IMG/VR virus record: IMGVR_UViG_3300030106_000738
Span: 11,881-36,328 of that record
Reading direction: 5' to 3' (one strand)
Origin: a virus
Length of the DNA stretch: 24,448 bases
Shown here in pieces: positions 1 through 7,518 of this stretch. Both the position numbers and the translations under genes were made by a program. Under the pieces are notes generated by a model. It worked only from the letters and a program-made list of their open reading frames with translations. It was not told the origin of the DNA and ran no database searches. Position 1 is the stretch's first letter; each line of letters starts with the position of its first letter.

Positions 1-437
1 CGTCTGACCAGGTGTATTCTACCAGGGTCAGTAATTCTTAAATTTCGTTGTACCCACAGTTGTTTACCCTTAATACTGTTTTTATCGTGTGGTGTATATG
101 CTGATAAAATATGTGGTTTAAACTTCTCTATGTATGACCATAATTTTCTACCATCTTTAATCCATGGTAGTGTCGGCCAAAACATAGGATAGTTTGTAAT
201 AGGTTCCCATTTAGCATTACTCATTGGTGCTTTTAACCAATCATTAGTATCTGAGTAACCATTTGCTTGCATAGGTCCAGGCATTGATGGATCTTTAGAT
301 TTAAGAGTAAACATCTTATCAATGCCTGCTACGAAATCACAAAGTACACCATCCATATCACAGTAGATAGTTGGGAGACCGTCCTGTTCTTGGATCAGGT
401 GTATATACTTGGCCTCCGCTATAGCGGAGAAGTTCAT
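1..437 (-). CDS. HAD-family phosphatase / 5'(3')-nucleotidase-like protein, C-terminus cut by window edge
   Basis: The visible 145 residues begin at an ATG at 437 and run off the window. Residues 25-35 read YCDMDGVLCDF, the DxDGVxxD motif I of HAD phosphatases; D27 would be the nucleophile and D29 the acid/base. ILSAYTPH near residues 110-117 fits motif II with S112, and a Gly-Lys segment follows. The DGVL variant is typical of small nucleotidases and related HAD enzymes. The likely role is removal of a phosphate from a nucleotide or nucleic-acid end; the substrate cannot be read from sequence. The start codon lies one base after the preceding stop and only a weak AAGG sits upstream, so translational coupling is likely. 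Catalytic motifs III and IV lie at or beyond the cut. Family call is firm, substrate is inference. Confidence 0.8.
   Translation of the reverse strand, partial: MNFSAIAEAKYIHLIQEQDGLPTIYCDMDGVLCDFVAGIDKMFTLKSKDPSMPGPMQANGYSDTNDWLKAPMSNAKWEPITNYPMFWPTLPWIKDGRKLWSYIEKFKPHILSAYTPHDKNSIKGKQLWVQRNLRITDPGRIHLVR
414..429. repeat. 16-nt perfect palindrome at the start of the HAD gene
   Basis: CTCCGCTATAGCGGAG is a perfect inverted repeat covering codons 3-8 of the HAD gene. In the mRNA it would form a 6-bp GC-rich stem with a UAUA loop just after the start codon, which could slow initiation. It could also be a chance product of the Ser-Ala-Ile-Ala-Glu codons. Confidence 0.5.
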
Positions 438-438
438 T

Positions 439-1323
439 TTATTTTACTGCCTTACTAATTGCTTTTCTTCTTTTGTGAAGATATTTGTCTGAACTATCAA
501 CATCGCCATCGTTGTCAATGTCTTTGTCTTTTCTATCAGCAAACTTTTTCTTAACAGCTTTAGGTTGAACTTTGTCCATACCTTCACCATCGTCAGATTT
601 GTCATTAGTGTTGTCTTCCATTTTACCACCAGTTTTAAGTGGTTTAGACCTTAAACCAATATTTTTCTTTGGTACTGCAAGTACATTGTCATCAATTTGT
701 TTCTCTAAGTCTTTTGCTTGAGCAGCGTGTGCTTTACTTGCTTTCTTAAGCATATCAGCAGTTTTCTTTACTTCACCTTCATCATCTTTTGCAAGTGCTT
801 CATTTTTAGAATACATTACATCTATGATTGATTGTACTAAACTAGTTACTTTGCCTTGTTGAGCAGCTGCAATCTCTTTGTTCAAATCTTCACCATGTAC
901 TTTTACAGGACCTTTGTCTTTTGACTTAGATTGTTTCTGTGCCATGTCTTCATCTTCTTTTTTATTTTTCTTTTGAGCTTGCATATCTGCCATACCTTTT
1001 CTCATTAAGTTGGCATTTATTTTTCTTTGTGAACTATCTACTGCACCCATAGGTTTTTTAGCTTGAGTTTTTTTAATAGTTTGTACACCTGCATTTGATG
1101 TAGGTGTGTTTGCTTGCATTTCTCTTTGCACGCCTTCTTGGTTTAGTTCTGCTTTTGCTTTTTCTGCCTGTACTACTTGACTATCTGCAACTTCAGGTTT
1201 ACCACCTACTAAGTTGTTTTGTTTGCTAGTAATATCAGCAATAGTTTTTGCTAGTGAACCTTCTTTTGGTTCGCCAAAATAATTGGCATTCCATCCTAGC
1301 GTTTGTTGTTTTTTATCTGACAT
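439..1323 (-). CDS. Lys-rich probable virion-associated protein with C-terminal EF-hand-like loop
   Basis: A 294-aa, highly charged, low-complexity protein with no signal peptide or membrane segment. The ATG at 1323 has a GGGAG ribosome binding site 6 nt upstream. Long Lys/Gln/Ala-rich helical stretches (about residues 95-215) suggest coiled or disordered structure. Near the C-terminus, DKDIDNDGDVDSSDKYLHKR carries alternating acidic residues like a calcium-binding EF-hand or dockerin loop, followed by a basic helix. From memory, this type of tail recurs on several proteins of marine T4-like phages, but its function is not established. The gene follows the 406-aa protein by 15 nt and is probably expressed from the same late promoter, which fits a structural role. 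Function otherwise unknown. Confidence 0.75.
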   Translation of the reverse strand: MSDKKQQTLGWNANYFGEPKEGSLAKTIADITSKQNNLVGGKPEVADSQVVQAEKAKAELNQEGVQREMQANTPTSNAGVQTIKKTQAKKPMGAVDSSQRKINANLMRKGMADMQAQKKNKKEDEDMAQKQSKSKDKGPVKVHGEDLNKEIAAAQQGKVTSLVQSIIDVMYSKNEALAKDDEGEVKKTADMLKKASKAHAAQAKDLEKQIDDNVLAVPKKNIGLRSKPLKTGGKMEDNTNDKSDDGEGMDKVQPKAVKKKFADRKDKDIDNDGDVDSSDKYLHKRRKAISKAVK

Positions 1324-1338
1324 TTTAGTCTCCCTTTA

Positions 1339-2559
1339 TTATAAGTCTGTAAACTTAATTTTTCCTCTTGGCATTTTAATACCAAATTTATCTCTTACCA
1401 TATCCACAACTTCTGGTGGCATTAGATAATTCATTAGATTTGCTAATGATTTTTTTTCTTCAGTTGAACCTCTCATCATTTTAGATATTCTTGCTAAAAC
1501 TTTTGGGTCAACACTTTTAAATTTTGATTTTTGTTCTTCTAACATATCAACATCAATATATGGTACTAATTCTTCTGGTAACTGTGACCATTTCATACCA
1601 TGGTTAATAACTAATCTTGCTTTTGCCGCTGAAGACACAATTGGTAAATCTGCTTTTACTAATTTTAACAATTGTGGTTTCTGCAACCTTTTTAAAATTT
1701 TTCTTAACTTATCAAATTTGTTTAAAGCAATTCCTGTTTCTTTACCTTTTAAAGGTTCATATTCTTTTTTCAGTCTTGCTATTTGAGCATCAGTAAATTC
1801 ATTTAAGTCTTCTCTCATATCTACTTTAAATCTAAATCCTGCTCTTTTGAGTTTTTTCATAACACCATCAGCATCATCCATATTCTCAAACTCAATAGAA
1901 CCTTTATCAGCAATCATACTCATATATCCTGGATTAGCATGACCCATATTTTTATATAACCATCTTTCTGCTTTTTTAACAGTTTGATTATTTGCAAATT
2001 TTAAACGAAGAAATTTAGCTTTCTTTTCATTTAATTCTTCCATAAGTTTATCATGGTTTGCTTTTGCATAGGCAATAGCGTCTGCCTCTTTGTCAAATAG
2101 TTTTACTTCGTTACCATCTTTATCAAAGACACAAAACTTATCTGGATTTCTTTTACTTCTTGCGACATGTTTCGCAGGATCCATATTCATATCTTCTTTT
2201 GCCATATCAGGATTGTACATTAAATAATCATATACTGAATTAACATAATCTTTTGCTTTAGTTATTTTAGATTGTACCCATGCCTCTAAAGGATTACCTT
2301 CGTCTGTCATGCCTTGCATTGCTGAAGATAACTCTAATGCTTTATCAGAAATCGCTTCTAATTCACCTCTTGCCATAGATACTTCATGGTCGTCATCACC
2401 TGCAGGTTCAATTGCTTCTTTTCTTAAATCAGATATCTGTTTTTTTAAGTCTGCAATCTTCTTTGCTTTATCAAGTTTTGCCTGTGCGTTTGCAACAGGA
2501 TCCTCTTTTGCATATATTTTTTTGTAGGCTTCCGCCATTGTTTGTTTATATCTACTCAT
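1339..2559 (-). CDS. Probable late-expressed virion-associated protein, function unknown
   Basis: A 406-aa soluble, Lys-rich and mostly helical protein that I cannot assign to a named family. A segment near residues 144-168 (FDKDGNEVKLFDKEADAIAY) looks like a small repeated domain seen in other marine phage proteins. The chosen ATG (2559) lies 8 nt after a perfect late promoter core TATAAATA, so the transcript would begin about 3 nt before it. No ribosome binding site is visible. An internal ATG seven codons later (MAEAYKK) is possible but also lacks a Shine-Dalgarno. The late promoter is the best evidence that this is a virion or assembly protein; that role is inference. Confidence 0.7.
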   Translation of the reverse strand: MSRYKQTMAEAYKKIYAKEDPVANAQAKLDKAKKIADLKKQISDLRKEAIEPAGDDDHEVSMARGELEAISDKALELSSAMQGMTDEGNPLEAWVQSKITKAKDYVNSVYDYLMYNPDMAKEDMNMDPAKHVARSKRNPDKFCVFDKDGNEVKLFDKEADAIAYAKANHDKLMEELNEKKAKFLRLKFANNQTVKKAERWLYKNMGHANPGYMSMIADKGSIEFENMDDADGVMKKLKRAGFRFKVDMREDLNEFTDAQIARLKKEYEPLKGKETGIALNKFDKLRKILKRLQKPQLLKLVKADLPIVSSAAKARLVINHGMKWSQLPEELVPYIDVDMLEEQKSKFKSVDPKVLARISKMMRGSTEEKKSLANLMNYLMPPEVVDMVRDKFGIKMPRGKIKFTDL

Positions 2560-2567
2560 AACTCTAC

Positions 2568-2575
2568 TATTTATA
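2568..2575 (-). promoter_or_regulatory. T4-type late promoter TATAAATA
   Basis: The minus strand reads TATAAATA here, the exact core recognised by the T4 late sigma factor gp55. With T4 spacing, transcription would start near 2562, 3 nt upstream of the ATG of the 406-aa gene. It sits in the 19-nt gap between two genes. Confidence 0.7.
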
Positions 2576-2578
2576 CGA

Positions 2579-2914
2579 TTAATTATCTACTGGTGCATTT
2601 GCACGCCATTGATAACAAGACCAGTATCTTGCTTTGGTTTTAGGTCCTGGATTATCACAATTATGTCTTGCTCTAAAAGACTTACGCCTCGCTGGGTCGT
2701 CTCTTTTAATAGATAAACCAGTAGTATCACCAAAAGACACTTTCTTTACTTTATCGCCATCTTTAACATATACATAAAATTTCTTACTACCACCTCTGAT
2801 TGGGTCATTAAGTTTTACCTTTTTACCCTGGTACTCAGCTTCAGTAATAGGCAAGTCTTTGTACTGTTGTTCACAAATAGCGTCTATTTCTTCTACTTGT
2901 TTAAATGATTTCAT
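2579..2914 (-). CDS. Small basic protein conserved in marine T4-like phages, function unknown
   Basis: From ATG 2914 the protein is 111 aa. This start has AAGGAG 6 nt upstream and begins MKSFKQ, a common N-terminus in this gene neighbourhood. An in-frame ATG at 2959 overlapping the upstream stop (TAATG) would add 15 residues and is possible, but its ribosome binding site is weaker. The protein is rich in Lys and Arg. The C-terminal half contains KRDDPARRKSFRARHNCD and then YWSCYQW, with two cysteines and a histidine that could form a metal site or disulfide. I recognise this motif pair from hypothetical proteins of marine T4-like phages but know of no assigned function. Confidence 0.75.
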   Translation of the reverse strand: MKSFKQVEEIDAICEQQYKDLPITEAEYQGKKVKLNDPIRGGSKKFYVYVKDGDKVKKVSFGDTTGLSIKRDDPARRKSFRARHNCDNPGPKTKARYWSCYQWRANAPVDN

Positions 2915-2958
2915 TTTTAACTCCTTATAATAGTTTGGGTGTTTCCACTCAAATGTCA

Positions 2959-4740
2959 TTATTTCCCTCTTACTCTCGCCGCTAAGTCTTTATCTGCTTT
3001 ACCCCAAGTACCACTTGATTTAGTAACAAATGAGTTTACTCTAGCAAGACCCCATTGTTGAGGTGTTGTACCTGGTCTATGACCTGTTCGCCAAGCTGCA
3101 ACGCCACGATTATAAACTTTTCTTAATATACCTGCTGGCATACCAGATTTTTCTGCTTTCTTCTTAATCGCTGCTGTAGCAGTTTCATCAATTGAAATAT
3201 CTTCTAGCATTTCTGCAACTGTATTATCTAACTCTATTTTCCAATCAGTTTGATATTTGTCTTTAAACATTTCAATAGTTTCAGGTAATAATGCCCAATC
3301 TCTAATATCGTTAGCAGATAAATCTTCATCTACTTCGCCAAACATCTTCTTAAATTTTTGTGTATGTTTACTAGGTCTAGTTTTACCTTTACTATCACCT
3401 GGTGCAGGTTTATATGCCGCTGGATTGTCGTCATCCATTTTTGCACCTTTTTTAAAGTGTGCGTCTCTAGCAGACTTAGTTGATTTCTTTAAACCAGAAT
3501 AGTATTTTTTAGGTTGCGTACCAGATTTCTTTTTGATATCTGGATCTTGTGCAACTCTATCAACACCTTCAAACTTTGCAAGCGCTCTATCTGCCACAAG
3601 TTTTTCGTAATCTCTTTCTTGTCCTGGTGTAACTTGACTAAACTTTCTAGTATTACTTTTCTGGTCATCACTAATATGTGTATCAACATAACTGTCATAA
3701 GTTTCTGGTTGACCAGGTGTTTTGACTTTTTGTTTTGACTTTTTATCTTTCTTCTCGTTATCAGTTCTTGCTTTGTCTTCGTCATCTGTATTTACATCTT
3801 GTTGATTTGAAGCTGCGTTGATTTCTTCGTCAAACGTTTTGAATGATACTAGTCTATCACTATTCTTTTGTAATACTAGTTTCTTTTGGTCAACGTTTTC
3901 GTTGATAACTTCTTCGTCAATAGTTTCAGCAGGTACGATATCATCTAACCATGCTCTTTTTACACCACCATCTTCCATTTCATATTGTACATAATTAGGT
4001 CCTCTTTTAATAATCTTACCAATACTACCATCTTTTAAATTTTCAACTGTTTCATTCATATTAAATATCTCACCATTGTGATAATTTTCTCTTATAACTC
4101 TTAACTCATCACTATCACTACTAGGCGGTACCATATCTTCTCTAACTCCCATTTGATTTTTTAAATCTTTAAATAGTTTCATAGCGTCTTTCTCCTTTGT
4201 GTTCTTCATTAGACCACTCCTAAAATCTTTATAATTGTTTTGTTTTGCAAGTGCTCTCATTTTACTAGCAGACATACCAGTAACGCCTTCAGCGTCTGGA
4301 TCTCTTTCACCTGCACTCACTACATTAACAGTATCGAAATTGTAATCTTTACCGTTGTATTTTTTAATTAGTTTTTTAAACTCTAATACTCTATCACTAC
4401 CTGCAACCATATAAACATCTGTATATCTTTTATCAAATCTATTCTTTAATATTTCCATAAATGTTCTTTCGTTACCTGTAGCGGGCATTAGTTGTATACC
4501 ACGAGGGTATATTTTCTTCAAATAATCTAGTTTTTGTTTTGCTGTTAAAGGATTTTTGTTTTTATCCTGTGAAGCACTAACATACAAAACAGGCAAACCT
4601 TTCACTCGTTTTGCCATAGTAATTACTTTGTCAATCAACTTTTGATGACCTATAGTAGGTGGGTTTAAACGACCAAATGCAAATACAACTGGTTGTTTTC
4701 TACCAACTTTACTTCTTAGTAATTCTTTTAATGTTTTCAT
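2959..4740 (-). CDS. HIGH-type nucleotidyltransferase fused to a conserved phage C-terminal domain
   Basis: 593 aa from an ATG that overlaps the upstream stop as ATGA; an earlier in-frame ATG (4773) lies inside the kinase gene and is unlikely. Residues 15-165 form a cytidylyltransferase-like Rossmann domain: FGRLNPPTIGH (22-32) is the nucleotide-binding (H/T)xGH motif, and GMSASKMR (155-162) corresponds to the second conserved ISSTxxR motif. Family members transfer AMP or CMP, for example in NMN adenylyltransferase. Residues about 210-520 are acidic and low complexity. The last 73 residues, including AAWRTGHRPGTTPQQWG, form a separate domain that I know from other phage proteins without a firm function. 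It lies directly downstream of a P-loop kinase. The substrate, possibly NMN, is inference. Confidence 0.8.
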   Translation of the reverse strand: MKTLKELLRSKVGRKQPVVFAFGRLNPPTIGHQKLIDKVITMAKRVKGLPVLYVSASQDKNKNPLTAKQKLDYLKKIYPRGIQLMPATGNERTFMEILKNRFDKRYTDVYMVAGSDRVLEFKKLIKKYNGKDYNFDTVNVVSAGERDPDAEGVTGMSASKMRALAKQNNYKDFRSGLMKNTKEKDAMKLFKDLKNQMGVREDMVPPSSDSDELRVIRENYHNGEIFNMNETVENLKDGSIGKIIKRGPNYVQYEMEDGGVKRAWLDDIVPAETIDEEVINENVDQKKLVLQKNSDRLVSFKTFDEEINAASNQQDVNTDDEDKARTDNEKKDKKSKQKVKTPGQPETYDSYVDTHISDDQKSNTRKFSQVTPGQERDYEKLVADRALAKFEGVDRVAQDPDIKKKSGTQPKKYYSGLKKSTKSARDAHFKKGAKMDDDNPAAYKPAPGDSKGKTRPSKHTQKFKKMFGEVDEDLSANDIRDWALLPETIEMFKDKYQTDWKIELDNTVAEMLEDISIDETATAAIKKKAEKSGMPAGILRKVYNRGVAAWRTGHRPGTTPQQWGLARVNSFVTKSSGTWGKADKDLAARVRGK

Positions 4741-5399
4741 CTTTTTCTTTTTTCTGCTTCTTTTCTCATCCATTGCTTAGCAATATGACTTTCTATTGGT
4801 TTCTTCACAAACTTGGCAACTTGTTTATAAACATTCATTATAATATTCTCATCTGCTTTATTGTTATCTACAATAATCATTTTTTGTTGACCAAATAGTC
4901 TTTGAAACTTACCAATATTTCTTTGTACAGTATTCCAGTTTTTCTTTAGTATCTCTGGCGGAACAGTTCTATCTCTTTCTGCATTTCTTGCCATCGCTAC
5001 ATCTAAACTAGTATTTACAAATATCATATAACAATCATAACCCATTTGTTTTAATAACATAACTGGTCTTGCTATACTATCATAATCTCTACCTGTACTA
5101 TCTACCACAAGACCTAAACGACCTTGTATGTAATTCTCTAACGCTTTACCCGTTAACTCTTTTGCTCTTATTCTTATAGGGTCTCTTTGTTTTGCCTCAA
5201 CGTCTGGCATCTTCAAAGATAGACCTGCCTTTTTTAAACCTTGTTCAAATGCTCTATCACTATTTACATTTTTAAGACCCATACCACCTGTAACTCTTGT
5301 TGTTACATAAGTTTTACCTGAACCAGGACCACCTGCAAGGAAAAATGCCTTGAATATGCCTGGGTCATATAGACCTTCTTTTAATATAAATGGTATCAC
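4737..5399 (-). CDS. P-loop kinase (AAA_33 / zeta-toxin-like)
   Basis: 220 aa, starting at a GTG that overlaps the previous stop as GTGA. GGPGSGKT at residues 23-30 is a Walker A loop preceded by a hydrophobic strand. NSD at 47-49 and the strand LVVDSTG ending around D100 fit the substrate-binding and Walker B positions of small kinases. An Arg-rich lid (RNAERDRTVPPEI, 138-150) resembles that of nucleotide or polynucleotide 5'-kinases and zeta-toxin kinases. The likely reaction is ATP-dependent phosphorylation of a small molecule, nucleotide or nucleic-acid end. Immediate coupling to the downstream nucleotidyltransferase suggests a shared pathway. The fold is clear; the substrate is not. Confidence 0.8.
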   Translation of the reverse strand: MIPFILKEGLYDPGIFKAFFLAGGPGSGKTYVTTRVTGGMGLKNVNSDRAFEQGLKKAGLSLKMPDVEAKQRDPIRIRAKELTGKALENYIQGRLGLVVDSTGRDYDSIARPVMLLKQMGYDCYMIFVNTSLDVAMARNAERDRTVPPEILKKNWNTVQRNIGKFQRLFGQQKMIIVDNNKADENIIMNVYKQVAKFVKKPIESHIAKQWMRKEAEKRKR

Positions 5400-5995
5400 T
5401 TGTACTTATCACTCTTTCTTTTTGTACCATCTGAACGAGGTATTAAACCTTTTGCTTTCAAATGTGCTTTATCTGTAAAACCTGCCTTACCTGCTCTGTA
5501 TCTTTTCATTGCGTCTGAAGTATCAGGTGCTTTCTCAGATAAATCTAAGTTAGCGAATTGAGAAAACGTCATGTATTCTTTTCTCATCTTTTTAGTTTTT
5601 TCTTTCATCTTATTAATATATGCACGATAAACTGCCGCTGCTTGCGTTTTACCCATAACTTTTGCTCTTTGTTCCATGGCAATCGCTGCCTGTATTTTAT
5701 GTGCATGTTTCTTACCAGAACCTTCAATCTTTTGTACACTTGCTCTAGCATCTGCTGCCGTTGCAAATTTTAATCCATGAATTGTACCTTTAGGGTTTTC
5801 ATCTGTATATAAGTCAGAATGTTTTTTAGACCCAGCGGGTTGACCTTTTTTTCTAGGTATTCTAGGATTATCTTCTTCAGTTCTTGCTCTATCAAAAGCA
5901 CCAGGTCCTGGATATCCTTTTTCTCCTGGTTTCTTTTTTGGTTTACCTGCTTTACGTCTTTTGTGCATGTAGTACCAAAGTCCTTTTTTAGCCAT
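5396..5995 (-). CDS. Basic protein of unknown function, marine T4-like phage family
   Basis: 199 aa from the ATG at 5995, which has GGAGG 5 nt upstream inside the tail of the preceding gene; the open frame continues upstream but that part only reads the Gly/Asn repeat of its neighbour in another frame. The N-terminus KKGLWYYMHKRRKAG is strongly basic and is followed by Pro/Gly/Lys-rich sequence. The middle (HGLKFATAADARASVQKI, then AHKIQAAIAMEQRA) looks like a compact helical domain. From memory similar proteins occur in marine myoviruses beside DUF6267-like genes. No catalytic motif is visible. It ends overlapping the kinase start, so the two are probably co-translated. Confidence 0.7.
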   Translation of the reverse strand: MAKKGLWYYMHKRRKAGKPKKKPGEKGYPGPGAFDRARTEEDNPRIPRKKGQPAGSKKHSDLYTDENPKGTIHGLKFATAADARASVQKIEGSGKKHAHKIQAAIAMEQRAKVMGKTQAAAVYRAYINKMKEKTKKMRKEYMTFSQFANLDLSEKAPDTSDAMKRYRAGKAGFTDKAHLKAKGLIPRSDGTKRKSDKYK

Positions 5996-6251
5996 TGCTA
6001 CCTCCATTACTGCCGCCGTTACCAGCGCCGTTGCCACCGTTACCATTACCATTACCGTTCGCACCATTACCATTGGCATTATTATTACCATTCGCACCAC
6101 TTGTGTTTTGTGGTTCTTGTTTTGATACTGGTCCTACTCTACCATAGTATCTATATTTTTTAATTATAGGTACACATGTTTTAAGTTTCTTATCATACTT
6201 AAATCCTGGTGGACATTTTTTATCTTCTACAAATTGTTTATATGTTAACAT
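5988..6251 (-). CDS. Small protein with Cys motif and Gly/Asn repeat tail
   Basis: 87 aa from the ATG at 6251, chosen for the AAAGGA site 7 nt upstream; an earlier in-frame ATG at 6299 lies in the previous gene without one. The N-terminal half contains CPPGFKYDKKLKTCVP, a short two-cysteine motif I associate with small proteins of marine phages. The second half is nearly pure Gly, Asn, Ala and Ser (about residues 53-87), encoded by degenerate GGY-AAY units. A flexible glycine/asparagine tail suggests a linker, virion-surface or phase-separating segment; none of these is demonstrated. The gene overlaps its neighbours by 14 and 8 nt. Confidence 0.65.
   Translation of the reverse strand: MLTYKQFVEDKKCPPGFKYDKKLKTCVPIIKKYRYYGRVGPVSKQEPQNTSGANGNNNANGNGANGNGNGNGGNGAGNGGSNGGSNG
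5994..6095 (-). repeat. Degenerate GGY-AAY tandem repeat coding for Gly/Asn tail
   Basis: About 100 nt of imperfect hexanucleotide units (GGTAAT, GGCAAC, GGTGCG variants on the minus strand) encode the Gly/Asn-rich tail. Such repeats can change length by slippage. They also supply the GGAGG ribosome binding site of the next gene. Confidence 0.7.
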
Positions 6252-7518
6252 TTCTTGGTCCTTTATCCCAGTTTTTAGCAGCAGTAAAGTTTTGTACACT
6301 AAACTCTAATCTATCTACTAATTTAACTGCTTTGCCTGATTTGTCAACAGCAACATAACCCTCTGGATTAGTTGCTTGTAAACCTTTTGGTGTTACTTTA
6401 AACGTACCAATTGATTTAGATTTATTTAATTTAGATATCAAAACTGCTTTTGCTGTTTGCAATGTTTTATATGTAGCACATGCAAAATATATTTGTTTGT
6501 TTTGACCATCTATAAATTTTAGTCCTAACTTTTGTATTGTATTATACTTTTCTTTTGCTTTATCTGTTTTTACTCTATCTATTTCTTTTTGTGTTCTATC
6601 TTCATAAAACTTTCTAAACTTAGTAGCAGTTTCTTTTGTACTAGGCAAATCAGTTGCCGCTCTTATGAAACTATTTAAATATGTTTTAAGTTGTACACCT
6701 ACAGATAAAGTATTTGTTTCTGATTTAATTTTGTTTAATAATTCTTTTGATTGTTTTAAACTACCTACTGCCATGTTCAATGTTTTTTTAAATTGTTGCA
6801 TTTCACCTATTGTCATTGTGGCATTACCAGATACATCTTTATAACTTGCGTCATCAAAGAATACACTAGGTGTTCTTCTTAACTTACTTACGTTTGCACC
6901 AAAACTTGCTTTTAGTTTATCAATACTTTTACCTTTATAAGTTGTATGAAATATAATACCTAGTTTACTTGAATTAATTTTACGACCTAAACCAGATGCT
7001 TCTGGCACCATGTAAACAATTGTGTTAGGTTGAAAAGATATCATCTGCTCAGATTTACCACTAGCAGATTTATAAGTTGTTTTCTTTAGTGTAGAGTTTC
7101 TATATAATAAATCACCTTGTAATATCTCTTTCATACCTATTGTTGAAAGATATCTTAAACAATCTTGTAATATGTTAGCAACTTCGCCTGTGTGATTGTT
7201 CTTAATATCTTGTACAGAAAAGTTTACTTTAGGTGTTTTATTAAATACTGATTTTGTACCTACAAAGAATTTGCCATTTTCAGGATGTGGACCACACACT
7301 ATAGCAGGCGCACCGTCCCACTTCGTAGTTATGTTTACTGCTTTGTTTGAATTACCTGATAACAAGTCTGCTGTCGCTTGCAAAAAGTTAACTGCATTTT
7401 GACCGCCTGCAAAACCATTATTAATAATATCATCTTCTAAATGTTCTAAGTGAGTATTTTTATCCTCAGTTAGAAAATCAAAAGCGTAATCTACTTCGTA
7501 TGTGCTATTATCAATCAA
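6238..7518 (-). CDS. DUF6267-like protein with KxDG nucleotidyltransferase (ligase-like) motif
   Basis: 426 aa, starting at a TTG that has AAGGAG 8 nt upstream and overlaps the previous gene by 8 nt; no in-frame ATG lies near it. The N-terminus (EDKNTHLEHLEDDIINNG) and TTKWDGAPAIV match what I remember of DUF6267 proteins of marine T4-like phages. K66-W-D-G69 has the form of motif I (KxDG) of DNA/RNA ligases and capping enzymes, where the lysine is adenylylated. ILQGDLLYRN, then a strand ending NTIVYMVP and LGIIFHTTYKG, could be the following motifs III, IIIa and IV in the right order. If so, it would join or modify nucleic-acid ends using ATP. The ligase relation is inference from motif order, not an established annotation. 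Confidence 0.7.
   Translation of the reverse strand: MIDNSTYEVDYAFDFLTEDKNTHLEHLEDDIINNGFAGGQNAVNFLQATADLLSGNSNKAVNITTKWDGAPAIVCGPHPENGKFFVGTKSVFNKTPKVNFSVQDIKNNHTGEVANILQDCLRYLSTIGMKEILQGDLLYRNSTLKKTTYKSASGKSEQMISFQPNTIVYMVPEASGLGRKINSSKLGIIFHTTYKGKSIDKLKASFGANVSKLRRTPSVFFDDASYKDVSGNATMTIGEMQQFKKTLNMAVGSLKQSKELLNKIKSETNTLSVGVQLKTYLNSFIRAATDLPSTKETATKFRKFYEDRTQKEIDRVKTDKAKEKYNTIQKLGLKFIDGQNKQIYFACATYKTLQTAKAVLISKLNKSKSIGTFKVTPKGLQATNPEGYVAVDKSGKAVKLVDRLEFSVQNFTAAKNWDKGPRNVNI

Noticed and set aside
5996-6100. N-terminal extension of the 199-aa basic protein
   Set aside because: The extra 35 residues are Met/Val-rich and simply read the neighbouring repeat out of frame; GGAGG marks ATG 5995.
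5819-6163. Plus-strand open frame opposite the Gly/Asn repeat
   Set aside because: It is the antisense of a low-complexity coding region and two overlapping genes, without a ribosome binding site.
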